The notes beneath the pieces are model-generated. The model was given only the letters and a program-made list of their open reading frames with translations, was not told where the DNA came from and made no database searches. From positions 1,522,747 through 1,586,746 of the forward strand of contig NC_030991.1 in the NCBI RefSeq assembly GCF_000149955.1: DNA of 64,000 nt, in the 5' to 3' direction. Both the position numbers and the translations under genes were made by a program. This stretch comes from Fusarium oxysporum f. sp. lycopersici 4287. Taxonomy: Eukaryota; Ascomycota; Sordariomycetes; Hypocreales; Nectriaceae. Every line of letters starts with the position of its first letter. Within the stretch, counting starts at the first letter, position 1. Shown here one piece after another: positions 11,954 through 22,450 of this stretch.

Positions 11954-12237
11954 TCCCTTTGAGTGCCACAGCCCTTCAGGAGCGTCACAACAGGGATATA
12001 TAACCAATCAAAGTAAGTAAATAAGCCGCTACAGGCCAACTTGTACTCAAGCCGCGATAGAGGGTTGTCAGCCAATTGAAATTGCTGAATTAGATGGCTA
12101 TACCGCCAAAGAGGTAGCCCAGTTACAGGCGAAGACAGCCCTTTCAACTGCGCTTGGGGCGGAGCTTTTGTCACCTTCTTGTACGTGGGGTAAAGTGGGT
12201 CGAGATACCTACTGAAGGGCTGTGGCACTCAAAGGGA
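11954..12237. mobile_element. MITE, 284 bp, TCCCTTTGAG-type ends, TA target
   Basis: The inverted ends are tccctttgagtgccacagcc (left) and its complement at the right, continuing to cccttcag, with TA on both sides (11952-11953 and 12238-12239). There is no coding capacity. A second member lies at 15946-16203. The TA duplication suggests mobilisation by a Tc1/mariner or pogo transposase; no autonomous partner with these ends is in the window. Confidence 0.85.
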
Positions 12238-12737
12238 TAATATATCCAGAAGTGAATAAAAATCGCAGAAAGCCAGGATGTTATCTATTTAGATGCTCAG
12301 ATATATACAGGTATTTTCATATTAATTATAGCATGCGAATTGACCGCATTGCAGTATAAACCTGGATTTACGTGTTTCGTCAGCAGGAGGGGGAGCTGTA
12401 TGTATTCGAGGTCCTCGAATGGACCATTACCTCGAGTATCCTTGATAAGGATCTTGTCGAAGCCCCTCGGCTTGATTGTTGAGCTCTCTTCCTCTGCTGT
12501 TGGTCGACAGCGCTGCGGCGTGAGCGCATATTGACGTCACTTCCTGCAACACCGCCCCGCTCCATTACGCTGAGAGGCTGTCGGTGTTGTTGATGTGGGG
12601 TATGATATTCGCCAATCACGCAAATAAAGATGGCGAATCGCTGCTCGTTATTACAGTATTGAGTTGATTCACTTCTATAAAATTGTTGCATTTTTACCTA
12701 GTCCCCTACTGCTCTCAATGGTGTTACGCACTCTCAA
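12238..12737. other. Upstream region of the Zn2Cys6 regulator
   Basis: No gene seen. The stretch separates the MITE from the regulator start codon and presumably carries its promoter. Short open frames on both strands lack recognisable content. Confidence 0.45.
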
Positions 12738-15164
12738 ATGTCCTCCTCCCCTCCACTACAATCTCTCGCCAACAACGGAATACCTTCGAGTGTCCCCGGA
12801 TTTCGTAGACTTGTACCAGCTCCAGTTTCGACTTCTGAGAGCACCAGCTCTGGCTCCGACCAGGGACCATCTCTACTATCCCATCTCCGTCCTCGAGCCA
12901 ACCTGACAAAGATCGCCTGTGAATCGTGTCGGAAACGAAAGGTCAAGGCACGTGCAGAGTTTCACATTTTCATGTTTCTTCTAGATAGAAATCTGACAAG
13001 TTCGGCCCCGCTAACTCGCCATCTCTCCCACGCAGTGCTGTGGCGAACGTCCGAGATGCAGGGGTTGCATCAACAGGGGTGTCCAATGCCATTACCAGGC
13101 TGCAAACTGGGACCTAAAGCGGAAGTACGATGAGATACGAGAAAAATCCAATATCTATGAACAACTCTGCTACCTCTTGACGTATCTGCCGGAGCGAGAG
13201 GTCCAGGGCATCCTTCGCAGACTTCGCGAGGGCGCCGATGTTGCCACAACCATGCGGCAGGTGAAAGACGGCGACCTTCCGCTACAACCAGCATGGGCAC
13301 CAGGGACACGACTTCATTATGATTTCCCTTATTCCACTTCCATGCCTGCTGCTCTGTTATCACCGGACAACCCGTATCTCGGCTCCACAGTATTCGAAAT
13401 TACGTCTCACGCTCTGCCGCAGTCAGCAGAGCAAACGGAGGCTTGGGCAAGCCAGCCTGAGACCATCTACATGACGCCGTATAACATAGCAGAACTGATG
13501 GACCCTTACATACCGCACATTCAAATTTCCAGGTGGACATCAGTTGAGACAGACGATGAGTTGCTGCGAGCACTCTTGCGAGCATACTTTCTCCATGACT
13601 ATGCGAATTACACTTGTTTTCAGAAAGACATCTTCCTCCAGGCCATGAGAGACAGCGATACTCGATTTTGTTCTCCCTTACTTGTCAACGCTGTCCTAGC
13701 TGAGGCATGCGTAGGTCACGAGAACGCAATAACACGTAGATTTGCTAATCCGTCACTCAGCATAGTTATCGTAAAGCCACTCACCGTGCCCAGTACTGGA
13801 GACCAGAAACTCTGGGCTACAGGTTCCTCGCAGAGGCGAAACGACTCTGGGCGCTAGAGAGCGGTAAGTGCAAGCTCACTACTCTACACGCCGCAATGGT
13901 GTTGCATGCCATCTATACCATGAATGGGATGGATCAGGTCGGCATATCTTATCTGCTTCAGTCGGTTCAATTGGCGCAGAACCTGAAGCTTTTTGCACCG
14001 GAGCAAACGGAAGGGAGAACGAAGACTGCCCGTGTATTTACTGCTTGGGCCCTGTATCGCTGGCAATCGTGGGTCTTCTTACTCTACGTTCTACACAATC
14101 TGGGAAAGGCTGATGAATAGGCGATAGATTGCAGGCCTTCCACAATATGAGGGCTTCCCTGATCAGAGGACCTCCAGCGACGCCTATGCCAGACCTAGAC
14201 GAGGAACCCTCGTGGTATGGGGAACTCTGGTTAAGATACCCGCCCAATTCGACACTGGTACCAATGCACTTTGGATATGTCTATCGAGCTCAAACGGAAC
14301 TACGCCGTATTTCAAATGGCATTACCTGTATTATGTTTACGGGCCAAAAAACAGCGCGGAGTTTGCCATCAAGCGAACTTGATCGTTTACAAAAGGTACT
14401 CGACGACTGGTACATTGCTCTCCCAGAACCCATCAAGTCGCACAAGGCAGTGCTACCGTGCCAGCTCATAATGCAGTAAGTTCCAAAACAGCAATAAGAC
14501 TATATTGCGCGAGCCTCGAGGTTAACATATAGGCAGCATGGAGTACTGCGTTCTGCTCTTTAAAGTCGCTCAAATGGTGCAAGAAGGGATGAAGCCGCCA
14601 CGCCTATCGACAGGTGTTAAAGCACTTAATAATAACACTCAACATTCTAAAGCTGTTGCATACGCTTTAAGATGCCTCGAAACTGTACTTCGTCTCTACT
14701 ACCTACGCCACAGCTTCGAGCACGGCGACACATACCTGACCTATTTCCTCTCCATCCTAGCAAATACGACCATCGAGAACATGAATAGGGACTCAGTATC
14801 CCCGGATGATATGGAAACTCTTAAAATCCTACGTGCAACGCTTCTCCTCGCTGTTAAAGGCCTCTACGACCAAGGCCAGCACGTATACGTCTCGTCCGCC
14901 ATGTGCCGGCTGATAAGGGACCGCATGACGAAGGAAGACATGGACGCGCTGAGGCGACACACGACGTGGAAGGATGACCAACCGCTGGTCCCACAATATG
15001 TTAGATCGACGTTTCCGGTGACAATTGTGATGCTGGAAGAGGATTGGCAGATGGAGACAGTGGAGAATCTGGCCAAGAAGTATGATCAGTTGGCACTCGA
15101 GGCGAATGAGGGTGAAAGTAGTACGGTCATCACGCCGGATGGAAAGTCTGAACAGACTGGATGA
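12738..15164 (+). CDS. Zn2Cys6 fungal transcription factor, intact, five exons
   Basis: Exons are 12738-12947, 13036-13710, 13761-14072, 14135-14475 and 14537-15164, with all phases matching, giving about 721 residues. The cluster CESCRKRKVK-CCGERPRC-RGC-INRGVQC is completed across intron 1. That intron has a GC donor (AAG|GCACGT) and a normal AG acceptor; the other three are GT-AG. After the cluster comes PEREVQGILRRLREGADVAT, then the middle homology (fungal transcription factor) domain with ISRWTSVETDDELLR, MNGMDQVGISYL, TAWALYRWQS, EPSWYGELWLRYP and VPMHFGY. This layout is usual for nuclear regulators that bind CGG-type sites. Targets cannot be told from sequence. It is paralogous to the MITE-interrupted pseudogene at 1064-1868 and shows no inactivating change. 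Confidence 0.85.
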
Positions 15165-15426
15165 AAGCTATTAATCGACGGACTTGTCCTCCCAGTCAAT
15201 AAACGCCCATCTGCGAGACAAACAGCAACAGGAAACGAGGATTGACATCAAAACCGGAGGGTAACCTCCGGCGTTCCAGCCACGTAGTCTTTAAGTCACG
15301 GGACCGGGATCTCGTCACCCCGCGATCCCGTCACCCCGCTTTCAGCCGCAACACCATAACCTTCATCAATTGAATTACTTAAAAAGTCGATATAATATCA
15401 CGATTTTCATCCGGTCTTCGCCCAAG

Positions 15427-15515
15427 ATGCCTTCTTATGTGGAAGAAGATATGCTTATTGCAATTAACCTTGTTCGAAATGGCGTATCAGAGGTCAAAGC
15501 TGCTAAAGAAGCTAC
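15427..15515 (+). pseudogene. pogo/Fot transposase N-terminal scrap
   Basis: The frame MPSYVEEDMLIAINLVRNGV followed by SEVKAAKEA is a psq-type helix-turn-helix start, like the other pogo-type transposases in the window (for example ADDLENAIADVKNGVSLKTA). It breaks off exactly where the left terminal repeat of the hAT element at 15516 begins. No further transposase sequence is found on either side, so only the first 30 residues survive. Confidence 0.6.
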
Positions 15516-15945
15516 CAGGCTGGCGAATCTATCTACATCTATCTACCGGCATCTTATGTAGATAGATGTAGATGCTTAGTCATGATTTGCAATGTAGATA
15601 GATAGATGTAGACTACATGTAGATGTAGATAGATTCGGTAGATAGACGGTCGGCTAATCCTCGGCCGTGTCGTCGCCCACCTCCTTCAGCAAACCTTCAT
15701 ACCCTTCTAGCAGCCCAGCCCGTAACCACGACCTTACCGTCTGAGTAACGGCAATTGTGCTTGCACCTAAGCGTGACCTCTTGGGCGAAACCATACTACC
15801 AGCAGAAGAAAAGGTCCTCTCACACTCAGAAGCCATTGCTGGGACAGAGAGGATGTCAATCGCCATTTTTGTTGAGATCCGTTGTTTTTGACGGATCAAT
15901 GGCTATTCCGATCCATTGGTGGCTGGGATGTGGATGTCTTGTCTA

Positions 15946-16203
15946 TCCCTTTGAGCGGCACAGCCCTTCAGGAAGTCACTCGCCCCACTTTGCTTAGTCA
16001 CAAGGCTAGTACGTGCAGGGTACAGGAAGTTTGTAAGATATTTGCCAAGTCTGTTAGGTAGCTCTTTGTAACAATTAAAACTGCTGGGACTTTTATCACC
16101 ATACAAATTAGTATATAGAGAGAAGTACCGTTAGTTTTATTCATTTTTATTGGTCCTATACCCCTGTCGCGACCCCGCCGAAGGGCTGTACCGCTCAAAG
16201 GGA
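15946..16203. mobile_element. MITE, 258 bp, TCCCTTTGAG-type ends, TA target
   Basis: The inverted ends are tccctttgagcggcacagcc (left) and the near-complement at the right, with TA on both sides (15944-15945, 16204-16205). It belongs with the MITE at 11954-12237. It separates the core and dimerisation parts of the hAT transposase. Some 40-60 bp of extra sequence on each side is not transposase either, so it may sit in an intron or in an earlier insertion. Confidence 0.85.
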
Positions 16204-18210
16204 TAGCTTCCGCTGGTTAGCGCTAGTCTTTCTTCTTTTTTAATCAATACAATATGCTCATTTCAACAATTTTCGCCACTCGCGGATACTCAAATCGCTT
16301 CGCAGACCAGTATTCAAGAGGATTGTCGTATGTTGTGTATATGTCTTGCTTTGTAGACAACCACCTCTCCAGTTCGTCTGTGGCTTCGTCATGGCCATGG
16401 CGGGTGGATGATATTAATTCGTCTTGGAAGGAATCAAATGGATTGTACTCGCGCGCCCTCACCGCGGCAGGAAGGTTACTGCTCGAGATTTCCCACTGAG
16501 CGGGAAGGTCGCGATAGTCCTCTTCCCAGAGCTTTTGGATGAGCTGGCGTGCCGCGAAAAGCCATTCCTCCTTCTCACCGTAGGCTTTTGTCAAGAACGA
16601 CCATTGTATACCGGGGTGGAGAACCGTGGCTGCATAGTATATTGGCGTCTCATCAAGCTTGGTGTAGTACTTGTTGAGCTTGGTCCAGGCCGAATTGACG
16701 CACGAGGAATAGTAACTAGGTTCCGCCCGGTGTGTTGCCTCAGTCTTTGCTTTCTCCAGCGTAGAAAGGAGGAATTCGAATGCGACGGCAACCTGCCAAA
16801 TAATTCCATATTGAGCTTCAACGCCTCCCTTACGAACTCGGAGCTGACAGTCCCTTCAAGCCGCAGAAGACAGGAATCGAACATTCTAAGAATATCTCTG
16901 AACCAACTGAGGGCATCCCAGTCTGCGTCACTCAGTAGATTTGCTTCCTCAAGACATCGAGGAAGTTGGCTTGGCGGCTGGGTACGGGTAGATCGGGGTC
17001 GTTGAAATTTCCTGCTTGATTGAATCGTAATGTCAATCAGCTCCTCCAGATAGCGTAGGAGCTTAATTGCTCGCTCGATCATATAATATTGAGATAGCCA
17101 GCGTGTGCTGTTGTCAAGGACGACATCAAGAGTGCCTCGATAGGACTTGTCAGGGTCCTCATCTTGTAATTTCCGCAGAATTGCTGTCGCCTTATTCGAC
17201 CGATTGACCCAGACGACAAGGTTGTGGAGTTTACCTACTGGACCTCTTTTTGTCCACTCTGCAAAATCGTCCGCATCAAGGTCCTCGAGTGTATTGCTGT
17301 CTTTAATGAAGAGGAGCGCTTTGGCGACAAGATGAAGAATATGCCCGAAACACCGAATCCTTCTGCTGGCCGGATTCTGCCACTGGAGCTTGTGGCCTAT
17401 TGCTTCGACTGCTCCTTCATTGCTTGCGGCGTTATCGAGAATAATGTATCCAACCTTGTTGTTTGCAATCAACTCGAAGTCATCTAACACCTCCATAACA
17501 GCGGCTGAGATATTTTCTCCCGTATGCGCTATGGCGATGTTTGGGAGGCCAAGGACGATCTTCCGTGGCTGGAATGTATCTTCATCGAGAAAGAAGGCAT
17601 TTATGGAGAAGAACGAATGTCTGTTCCGGGACGCCCAGCCATCAAATGCAATATGAACCTGGCTTGGGCTTCGTGATAGCGTGTGGATGACGCGCGATTT
17701 GTATGTGTTGAACTCGTCGATGATCCTAGCCCGAACCGTTTCATGGGTCAGATTGGCGGAAGTCTCGTGAACCAAGGGGTTCAGGTACTGAAAGACCTTT
17801 TGGAGGCCTTTATGCTCCGGTACGCGAAATAACAGATTTGCATCGGTGATCCACTGGACAACGTGGCGCTGGAACGTGGTCTTGTCAAATCGAGTAACCA
17901 ACTCGTCGTGAAAGTCGTCCCTCTTCCGTTTCTTGGCTGCCAAATCATGAAGGGTCAGTTGATTCGGGGGCCGCTCCTGCATATATCGTGTTGCTTTTGA
18001 TGGATCTGGATGAAAAATATTGTGGGCCTTGCTGAGATGACCTTCAATGTTCCGAGTGTTGGACGAGACATAAGCCTTTGGCCGGGGAACGCCATGCTGG
18101 ACACAGTGGCAACAGAGCCATGTATGGGGGCCAGACTCATTGCCTTTAGACCTAGCTTGAACGTCATAGCCGTGAGCCCAAAACCAGCCAGTAGCTTGAC
18201 CAGTTCGAGC

Positions 18211-18785
18211 CAGGGTTGCAAACAAATAAATCAAATCAAATCGGGCATTCAATTTGATTTGATTTGGATATAAAAATGATCGATTTGATTTGATTTGATT
18301 TGATTTGGATCGATTTGGATCGATTTGATTATTTGGATAGCCCCACCTTTCTCCCACGATGAGATGCATTGATCTGCTTCTATGGCCTGGAGTCGGTCAC
18401 TGAGCTCTAACCATCTGCCCTGCGAGACTGAATATTCGCTTTGCCTCGGAAGATGTCGCAATGAATTGAAAAGAGATCAATCGCTACTCGTGACAGACGT
18501 GGATATTTGACCATTTCCTGGAGTCTTCACCTTGCAATGGGCGGCATCAAAGCCAAAAAACTATGGCAGTTAAATTGGGAGGTAGGGGCCCAGTTACCAA
18601 AATAGGCAGGGTCTCAGCGCAAAAGTGGGGCTACTGGCCCGTCTGGCACGAGCGCTGATTGGACAATACGTTATCCAAATGAATTCAAATATCCAAATAA
18701 ATCGGACGTCCGGATTTGATTTGATTTGGATAAATTTGATTTGATTTGAATAGATTTGGCTCTGATTTATTTGTTTGCAACCCTG
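18211..18785. mobile_element. hAT-type MITE, 575 bp, 8-bp target duplication
   Basis: The ends are cagggttgcaaacaaataaa and its complement. The perfect 8-bp duplication gttcgagc flanks it (18203-18210 and 18786-18793). The sub-terminal regions consist of aaatc/gattt tandem words, and the centre is unrelated to transposase. It lies in the coding sequence of the hAT transposase. Its ends differ from those of its host element, so it belongs to another hAT family. Confidence 0.9.
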
Positions 18786-19222
18786 GTTCGAGCTGAGAGG
18801 ATCCAATGGCTGCGGACAGCTTGCGATACTGCATCCCAGTCTTTGATGATTGAATGGCTGCCGCGAGACGAGGAATTGTGCATAGGCAAGGTTGGGTCTT
18901 CGGGACAGGATATTTCCGATATGGTAGTATCGGTTGCGTAACTGAATAAATCGCTTTGAGGTGCCATTTGGGCAATGGTTTTGGGTGGCATGAAGGGCAA
19001 TGAGAATATGTCAAACCAAGACCCAAGCGAAAAAGGGGGATGGCGTGGGGAAATCGGGAAATGAGGGACGGGTCTTGGCATCTATCTACATTTCGTCTAT
19101 CTACCGGACCTCCAGGTAGATAGATAGAAGACCCACATATCCCCTGGTAGATAGATAGATGTAGATCTACATCTATCTACATCTACATTTCATCTACATC
19201 GGTAGATAGATTCGCCAGCCTG

Positions 19223-19889
19223 AGTATACTTACCAGGGATCAGAGCTACAAATAAGGCGAGCCCAATGCCGATGGGCGCAATGAAGGTATCTCGAGACTT
19301 TTCAGCAGCCAGCATCAAGACAACAAAAATCAGCTGAGCTGTGAAGAACATCTCCAAGAACACGCCTTTCGCAATAGAAGTATAAGGTCCGAGTACTGTG
19401 TTGGCCTGCGCCACTGACCCTGGGAACATCGCATCGACAAGGCCACCCGCGCACATGGATCCGAGTAGCTGTGCGGGGACAAGGAACGCAGCGCGCAGCC
19501 AAGGGAGCTGTCCTGCGATGCATAAACCGAGCGTGACCTATGGTACTATAGTCAGACTTGAGTCTTCGTTATAACAAGGAAGAAGTGTTGTTTACTGCTG
19601 GGTTGAATAATCCTCCGCTGATCCGGTAGAAAGCCCAGACGTTGACCAGTAGAGAAAATCCGTACGATATTGCGATCCAAGTGTCCGTAGTACTTGCCAA
19701 CCCACCATTGATAGCAGGATATGGTGATTGGAGAACAGCCATCATGTTTCCAGCATAGCCAAAGTAGAGGAAAAAGAATGTCCCAACGAACTCTCCTGAT
19801 GCGGCGACCAAGTGAGCATTGAATGTGCTTAGATGACCTCGTGGATGGCCTAGATCATCATGCCCATTTTTCTCAGCGGTAGGCCCCAT
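19223..19889 (-). pseudogene. Aquaporin (MIP family), C-terminus lost to hAT element
   Basis: Exon 1 (19889-19596, ATG start) runs through SGEFVGTFFFLYFGYAG to the first NPA box in GGLFNPA. A 58-bp GT-AG intron (19595-19538) splits right after NPA. Exon 2 (from 19537) encodes VTLGLCIAGQLPWLRAAFLV, then AEKSRDTFIAPIGIGLALFV. In the family the next motif is YTG-x-SLNPARSFG with the second NPA. Here the reading reaches KYT and enters the hAT terminus at 19222, so the second pore loop and last helix are missing. MIP proteins form six-helix membrane channels for water or glycerol; this one cannot. The missing part is not present beyond the other end of the hAT element. Confidence 0.85.
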
Positions 19890-19956
19890 TTGACTCTATA
19901 ATCGATGCTCCTTAGTTAAAAAGGTTTTTTAGTGTTTGATGCCGGGGCAGGAATTA

Positions 19957-21885
19957 AGTCAAGCACCCATGTAACCGACCCCCCCCTGGTAACCGACCCA
20001 TCTGCAAGACTCAGAAAGTCCATCGATCTATTTACAATATTTTAACACAACTTTGTCAAATAAATAGCTAAAAATGCAGAGAAAATGGTATTTAAAAGTC
20101 TCTCAATCGCTCTCTTCGCTACTCAAATCCTGTCTAATATACCTTTTTGTAGGCCGCCTGACGCGGGTTGATCGGCGCACAGGGGCTGGATCTTCCTCCG
20201 ACTCAGAGCTACTTTTCCCATCCACCACAATACAATCAAGATCGCCTTTCTGTGACTGAATAACACGTTGATCAGGCTCGCGATTGGCCTCTGCAAGTAT
20301 CTGTGCGAGGCTTATAAAGCATTCGTTCGGATCCTGCCTGATTTTCCGTTTTTTCTTCGGTTGCGCCGCTTCAAGCTGGGCGCGTAACCGCTCAATTTCG
20401 CGGTCTTTCATCGCGAGCTCGATTGCAACCTTGTCTAACGCCGCAGCCGCTTTTCGAATTGAGAGCCGTGAAGAAGGAGAGCTGCTTTTGGCAGAGAAAA
20501 GCTTTACAACGTCGCCGCCACGCTTTGGCGTTACGATATCGTGAGTTTCTGAGGGAGGTAGTGCCGACTTCGTGAGCACCATCACCCAACGCGAAGCGAG
20601 CGGTTTGTTAATATTCACAGGCCATAAGCCAGCTGCCCGCCATCCAGATCGAATGTTTTCCTTCCGGAAACCGATTTCGCGGGCTCTCGCATAAAAATCG
20701 AGAAACCTTTGCTTCCCAACCCGGGTAGAATCCGTCAGAGCGGTATGCTCGCCAACCAAAGTACGGTACGCCGCCTTCAGACTAGAAAAGCAACCGAGAT
20801 CTAAAGGCTGGAGTACATGAGAACAATGTGCCGGTAAAAAGAGAAGATAAACATTGTTCAGGTAACACTTGGCCATGAATTCCTCGGTTGCATGCGAGCC
20901 GTGGCCGTCAACGATTAATAAACGGTCATCAGCTGGATCTGCAGGAGCCGTGTGGGGAAGGAATACCTTCTCAAGCCACTCTAACGCAATAGAGTTGCTC
21001 GTCCAGCCATTTTTTGAGAAGGTAACTTGCCAACCAAGGTGCTTCTCTAAAAATTCGCGTCGGAACCATTGCTCTTGAATGCTTTTCGCTTTGAATATAA
21101 CGAGCGGATGGAGGACAACCCCGACCGCTGATATACACTCAATAATGGAAGTCCACGTACGTACGGTCGCTGTTTTGACTGGTACCGCGTTAGGGCTCTC
21201 CTGTGACGAGCCGATCACGAGGCCGTTAACGCCCTGGCCTTCCATAATGCCGCCCTCGTCGGCGTTATACCGTCGTTCGGGGGGGATCCAATCCACGGTC
21301 TCATACACGTTGAACAAGCGCTTGATATTCGCCGGGGTCGCAGCATTTACACGCTCCCAGTCTGTACGGCGACCCAACTTTGTCTTCAAGGCAGGGTGGC
21401 GCTCCACGAATCGCGTAGTCCACTTCCTTCCTAATGGCGCGTGATCCTCGTGACGCGCGAGAACGCTGCGGACGATAGTTCGCACTTGCGCGTGAGTTGG
21501 AGCGTGGCCGAGCTTTTCCTGTCGCAGAATCCAGCGCTCAAGGTCATCTTCTTGATCGGTAGTAAGGCGTAGTTGTTCTTGGCGAGCGACCTGACGACTT
21601 TGCGCACCAGTGAGGCGACCTCGTAGGGTGCTGGGTGGTAGACCGTTTTTTTTCGCGGCGGTCTTCAAAGAGACCCCATTCTTGACGTCTGCAATGGCAT
21701 TTTCTAGGTCGTCCGCAGAGTATACCGGCATTGTAGAAGTAAAAGAAGAGGATGAAGAAAGAAAAAATTGAATTGAAGAAGAACTCGATTTATCGTGGAT
21801 TTAAATACTGGTGTGGACGCGTCTGAAGACGTGTCTGAGGTGGGGGTCGGTTACCAGGGGGGGTCGGTTACATGGGTGCTTGACT
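19957..21885 (-). mobile_element. Fot1: Fot1-type element, complete, 1929 bp, TA target
   Basis: The ends are inverted repeats of more than 40 bp starting agtcaagcacccatgtaacc, flanked by TA (19955-19956 and 21886-21887). The length, target and 542-residue single ORF agree with what is known of Fot1 of Fusarium oxysporum. It lies just upstream of the aquaporin start codon at 19889. No internal deletion is seen. Confidence 0.9.
20103..21731 (-). CDS. Fot1: Fot1-type pogo transposase, 542 residues, intact
   Basis: The single uninterrupted frame starts MPVYSADDLENAIADVKNGV with a psq helix-turn-helix. The CENP-B-type second DNA-binding domain follows (RWILRQEKLGHAPTHAQVR...RFVERHPALKTKLGR), then the DDE_1 catalytic core: YNADEGGI (first Asp), LLIVDGHGSH (second) and LQPLDLGCF (third). 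The C-terminal part carries a coiled coil (ALDKVAIELAMKDREIERLR) and basic clusters. The enzyme binds the terminal repeats and performs cut-and-paste insertion at TA. All three acidic residues are present and no stop or frameshift is seen, so it may be active or recently so. Confidence 0.9.
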   Translation of the reverse strand: MPVYSADDLENAIADVKNGVSLKTAAKKNGLPPSTLRGRLTGAQSRQVARQEQLRLTTDQEDDLERWILRQEKLGHAPTHAQVRTIVRSVLARHEDHAPLGRKWTTRFVERHPALKTKLGRRTDWERVNAATPANIKRLFNVYETVDWIPPERRYNADEGGIMEGQGVNGLVIGSSQESPNAVPVKTATVRTWTSIIECISAVGVVLHPLVIFKAKSIQEQWFRREFLEKHLGWQVTFSKNGWTSNSIALEWLEKVFLPHTAPADPADDRLLIVDGHGSHATEEFMAKCYLNNVYLLFLPAHCSHVLQPLDLGCFSSLKAAYRTLVGEHTALTDSTRVGKQRFLDFYARAREIGFRKENIRSGWRAAGLWPVNINKPLASRWVMVLTKSALPPSETHDIVTPKRGGDVVKLFSAKSSSPSSRLSIRKAAAALDKVAIELAMKDREIERLRAQLEAAQPKKKRKIRQDPNECFISLAQILAEANREPDQRVIQSQKGDLDCIVVDGKSSSESEEDPAPVRRSTRVRRPTKRYIRQDLSSEESD

Positions 21886-22135
21886 TAGTTTCTAACGTCA
21901 ACAAAAAGGGAAGGGTTAAGATGGGTTTATATCTATCGAGTTAGATACGTAGTACTGTCAACTAAGTCTTTATATGTATAAAGCGTCCCGGAGATAATTC
22001 TCCTGTTATGATGCGTATAGCTTGGGGTATGACGTATACAAAACTGTTCTCTGGAAATCAGTGTGGCCGCCACCTTGGATCAAAGAGTTAATCATGATAA
22101 GCTTATTGTCGCCCATGACATTAAGCGTGCCCATA

Positions 22136-22450
22136 CTCGGGTAGGGCGTAGAGACCGGCCCCCCTAACTTGATTCACCCGCAAGCTCCGTGCCTCAAGCA
22201 CGGGGGGTACGGTGACCAGGCAAAGGGTCGGTTGACAAGGGAAATAAAGGTACCTATATTTCTATAGGTTATGGTATGAAATTAGAAGTATATTATTTCT
22301 CCAATTTTATGGAGAAATTTAGATAAAAAGTCACATGACTTTTGCAATTACAGATACTTTTAATAGTAAGATTAGGCCTAAGAAAAAGAGGTATCTTTAA
22401 CCAGTGACCGTGCCTTAAGCACGGGAGGTCGGTCTCTAGACCTTACCAAA
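22136..22450. mobile_element. pogo-type MITE, 315 bp, diverged ends
   Basis: The left end ctcgggtagggcgtagagac and the right end (complement of tctctagaccttaccaaa) are a diverged version of the termini at 690 and 45913, with TA on both sides. The ccgtgc...gcacgg hairpin near each end is kept. There is no coding capacity. It is older than the copy at 690 judging by mismatches between its two ends. Confidence 0.75.

Larger units (their letters stand above)
15654..18991 (-). pseudogene. hAT transposase of element 1, broken by two MITEs and a frameshift
   Basis: The N-terminal part (18991-18786) ends HWILSART. A hAT MITE intervenes, and the protein resumes in frame at 18210 with GQATGWFWAHGYDV and the BED zinc finger WLCCHC...HLSKAH. 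The DDE/RNase H-like core follows with HIAFDGWASRNRHSF and YIILDNAASNEGAVEA. A one-base frame change near 16790-16815 is needed to continue into FEFLLSTLEKAK and KLNKYY. The reading stops at 16244, just before the second MITE, and the hATC dimerisation domain (MAIDILSVPAMASECERTFS) resumes at 15880 and ends at 15654. With two insertions and one frameshift the copy cannot make full-length transposase. Confidence 0.85.
15516..19222 (-). mobile_element. hAT element 1, 3.7 kb, 21-bp inverted ends
   Basis: The left end starts caggctggcgaatctatcta, and the right end is its exact complement ending at 19222; the CAGG start is typical of hAT ends. Both sub-terminal regions (15536-15645 and 19083-19205) are packed with gtagatagatgtagat words in both orientations, as expected for transposase-binding sites. 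The element carries a transposase on the minus strand and two MITEs (15946-16203 and 18211-18785). The flanking 8-mers differ (gaagctac left, agtatact right), so the two ends do not share a target duplication. Confidence 0.75.

Noticed and set aside
12532..12539. Perfect TGACGTCA (CRE-like) about 200 bp upstream of the regulator at 12738
   Set aside because: A specific 8-mer is expected about once per 65 kb by chance, so one occurrence in this window is not evidence.
15536..15645. Short regular repeats (gtagatagatgtagat) resembling an array
   Set aside because: They lie immediately inside a hAT terminus and recur at the other end (19083-19205), so they are sub-terminal repeats, not a CRISPR array or a satellite.
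15880..16260. Extra sequence beyond the MITE within the hAT 1 transposase, considered as an intron
   Set aside because: The candidate donor (GTTGAA) is poor and the MITE sits inside; an older insertion is equally likely, so no intron was called.
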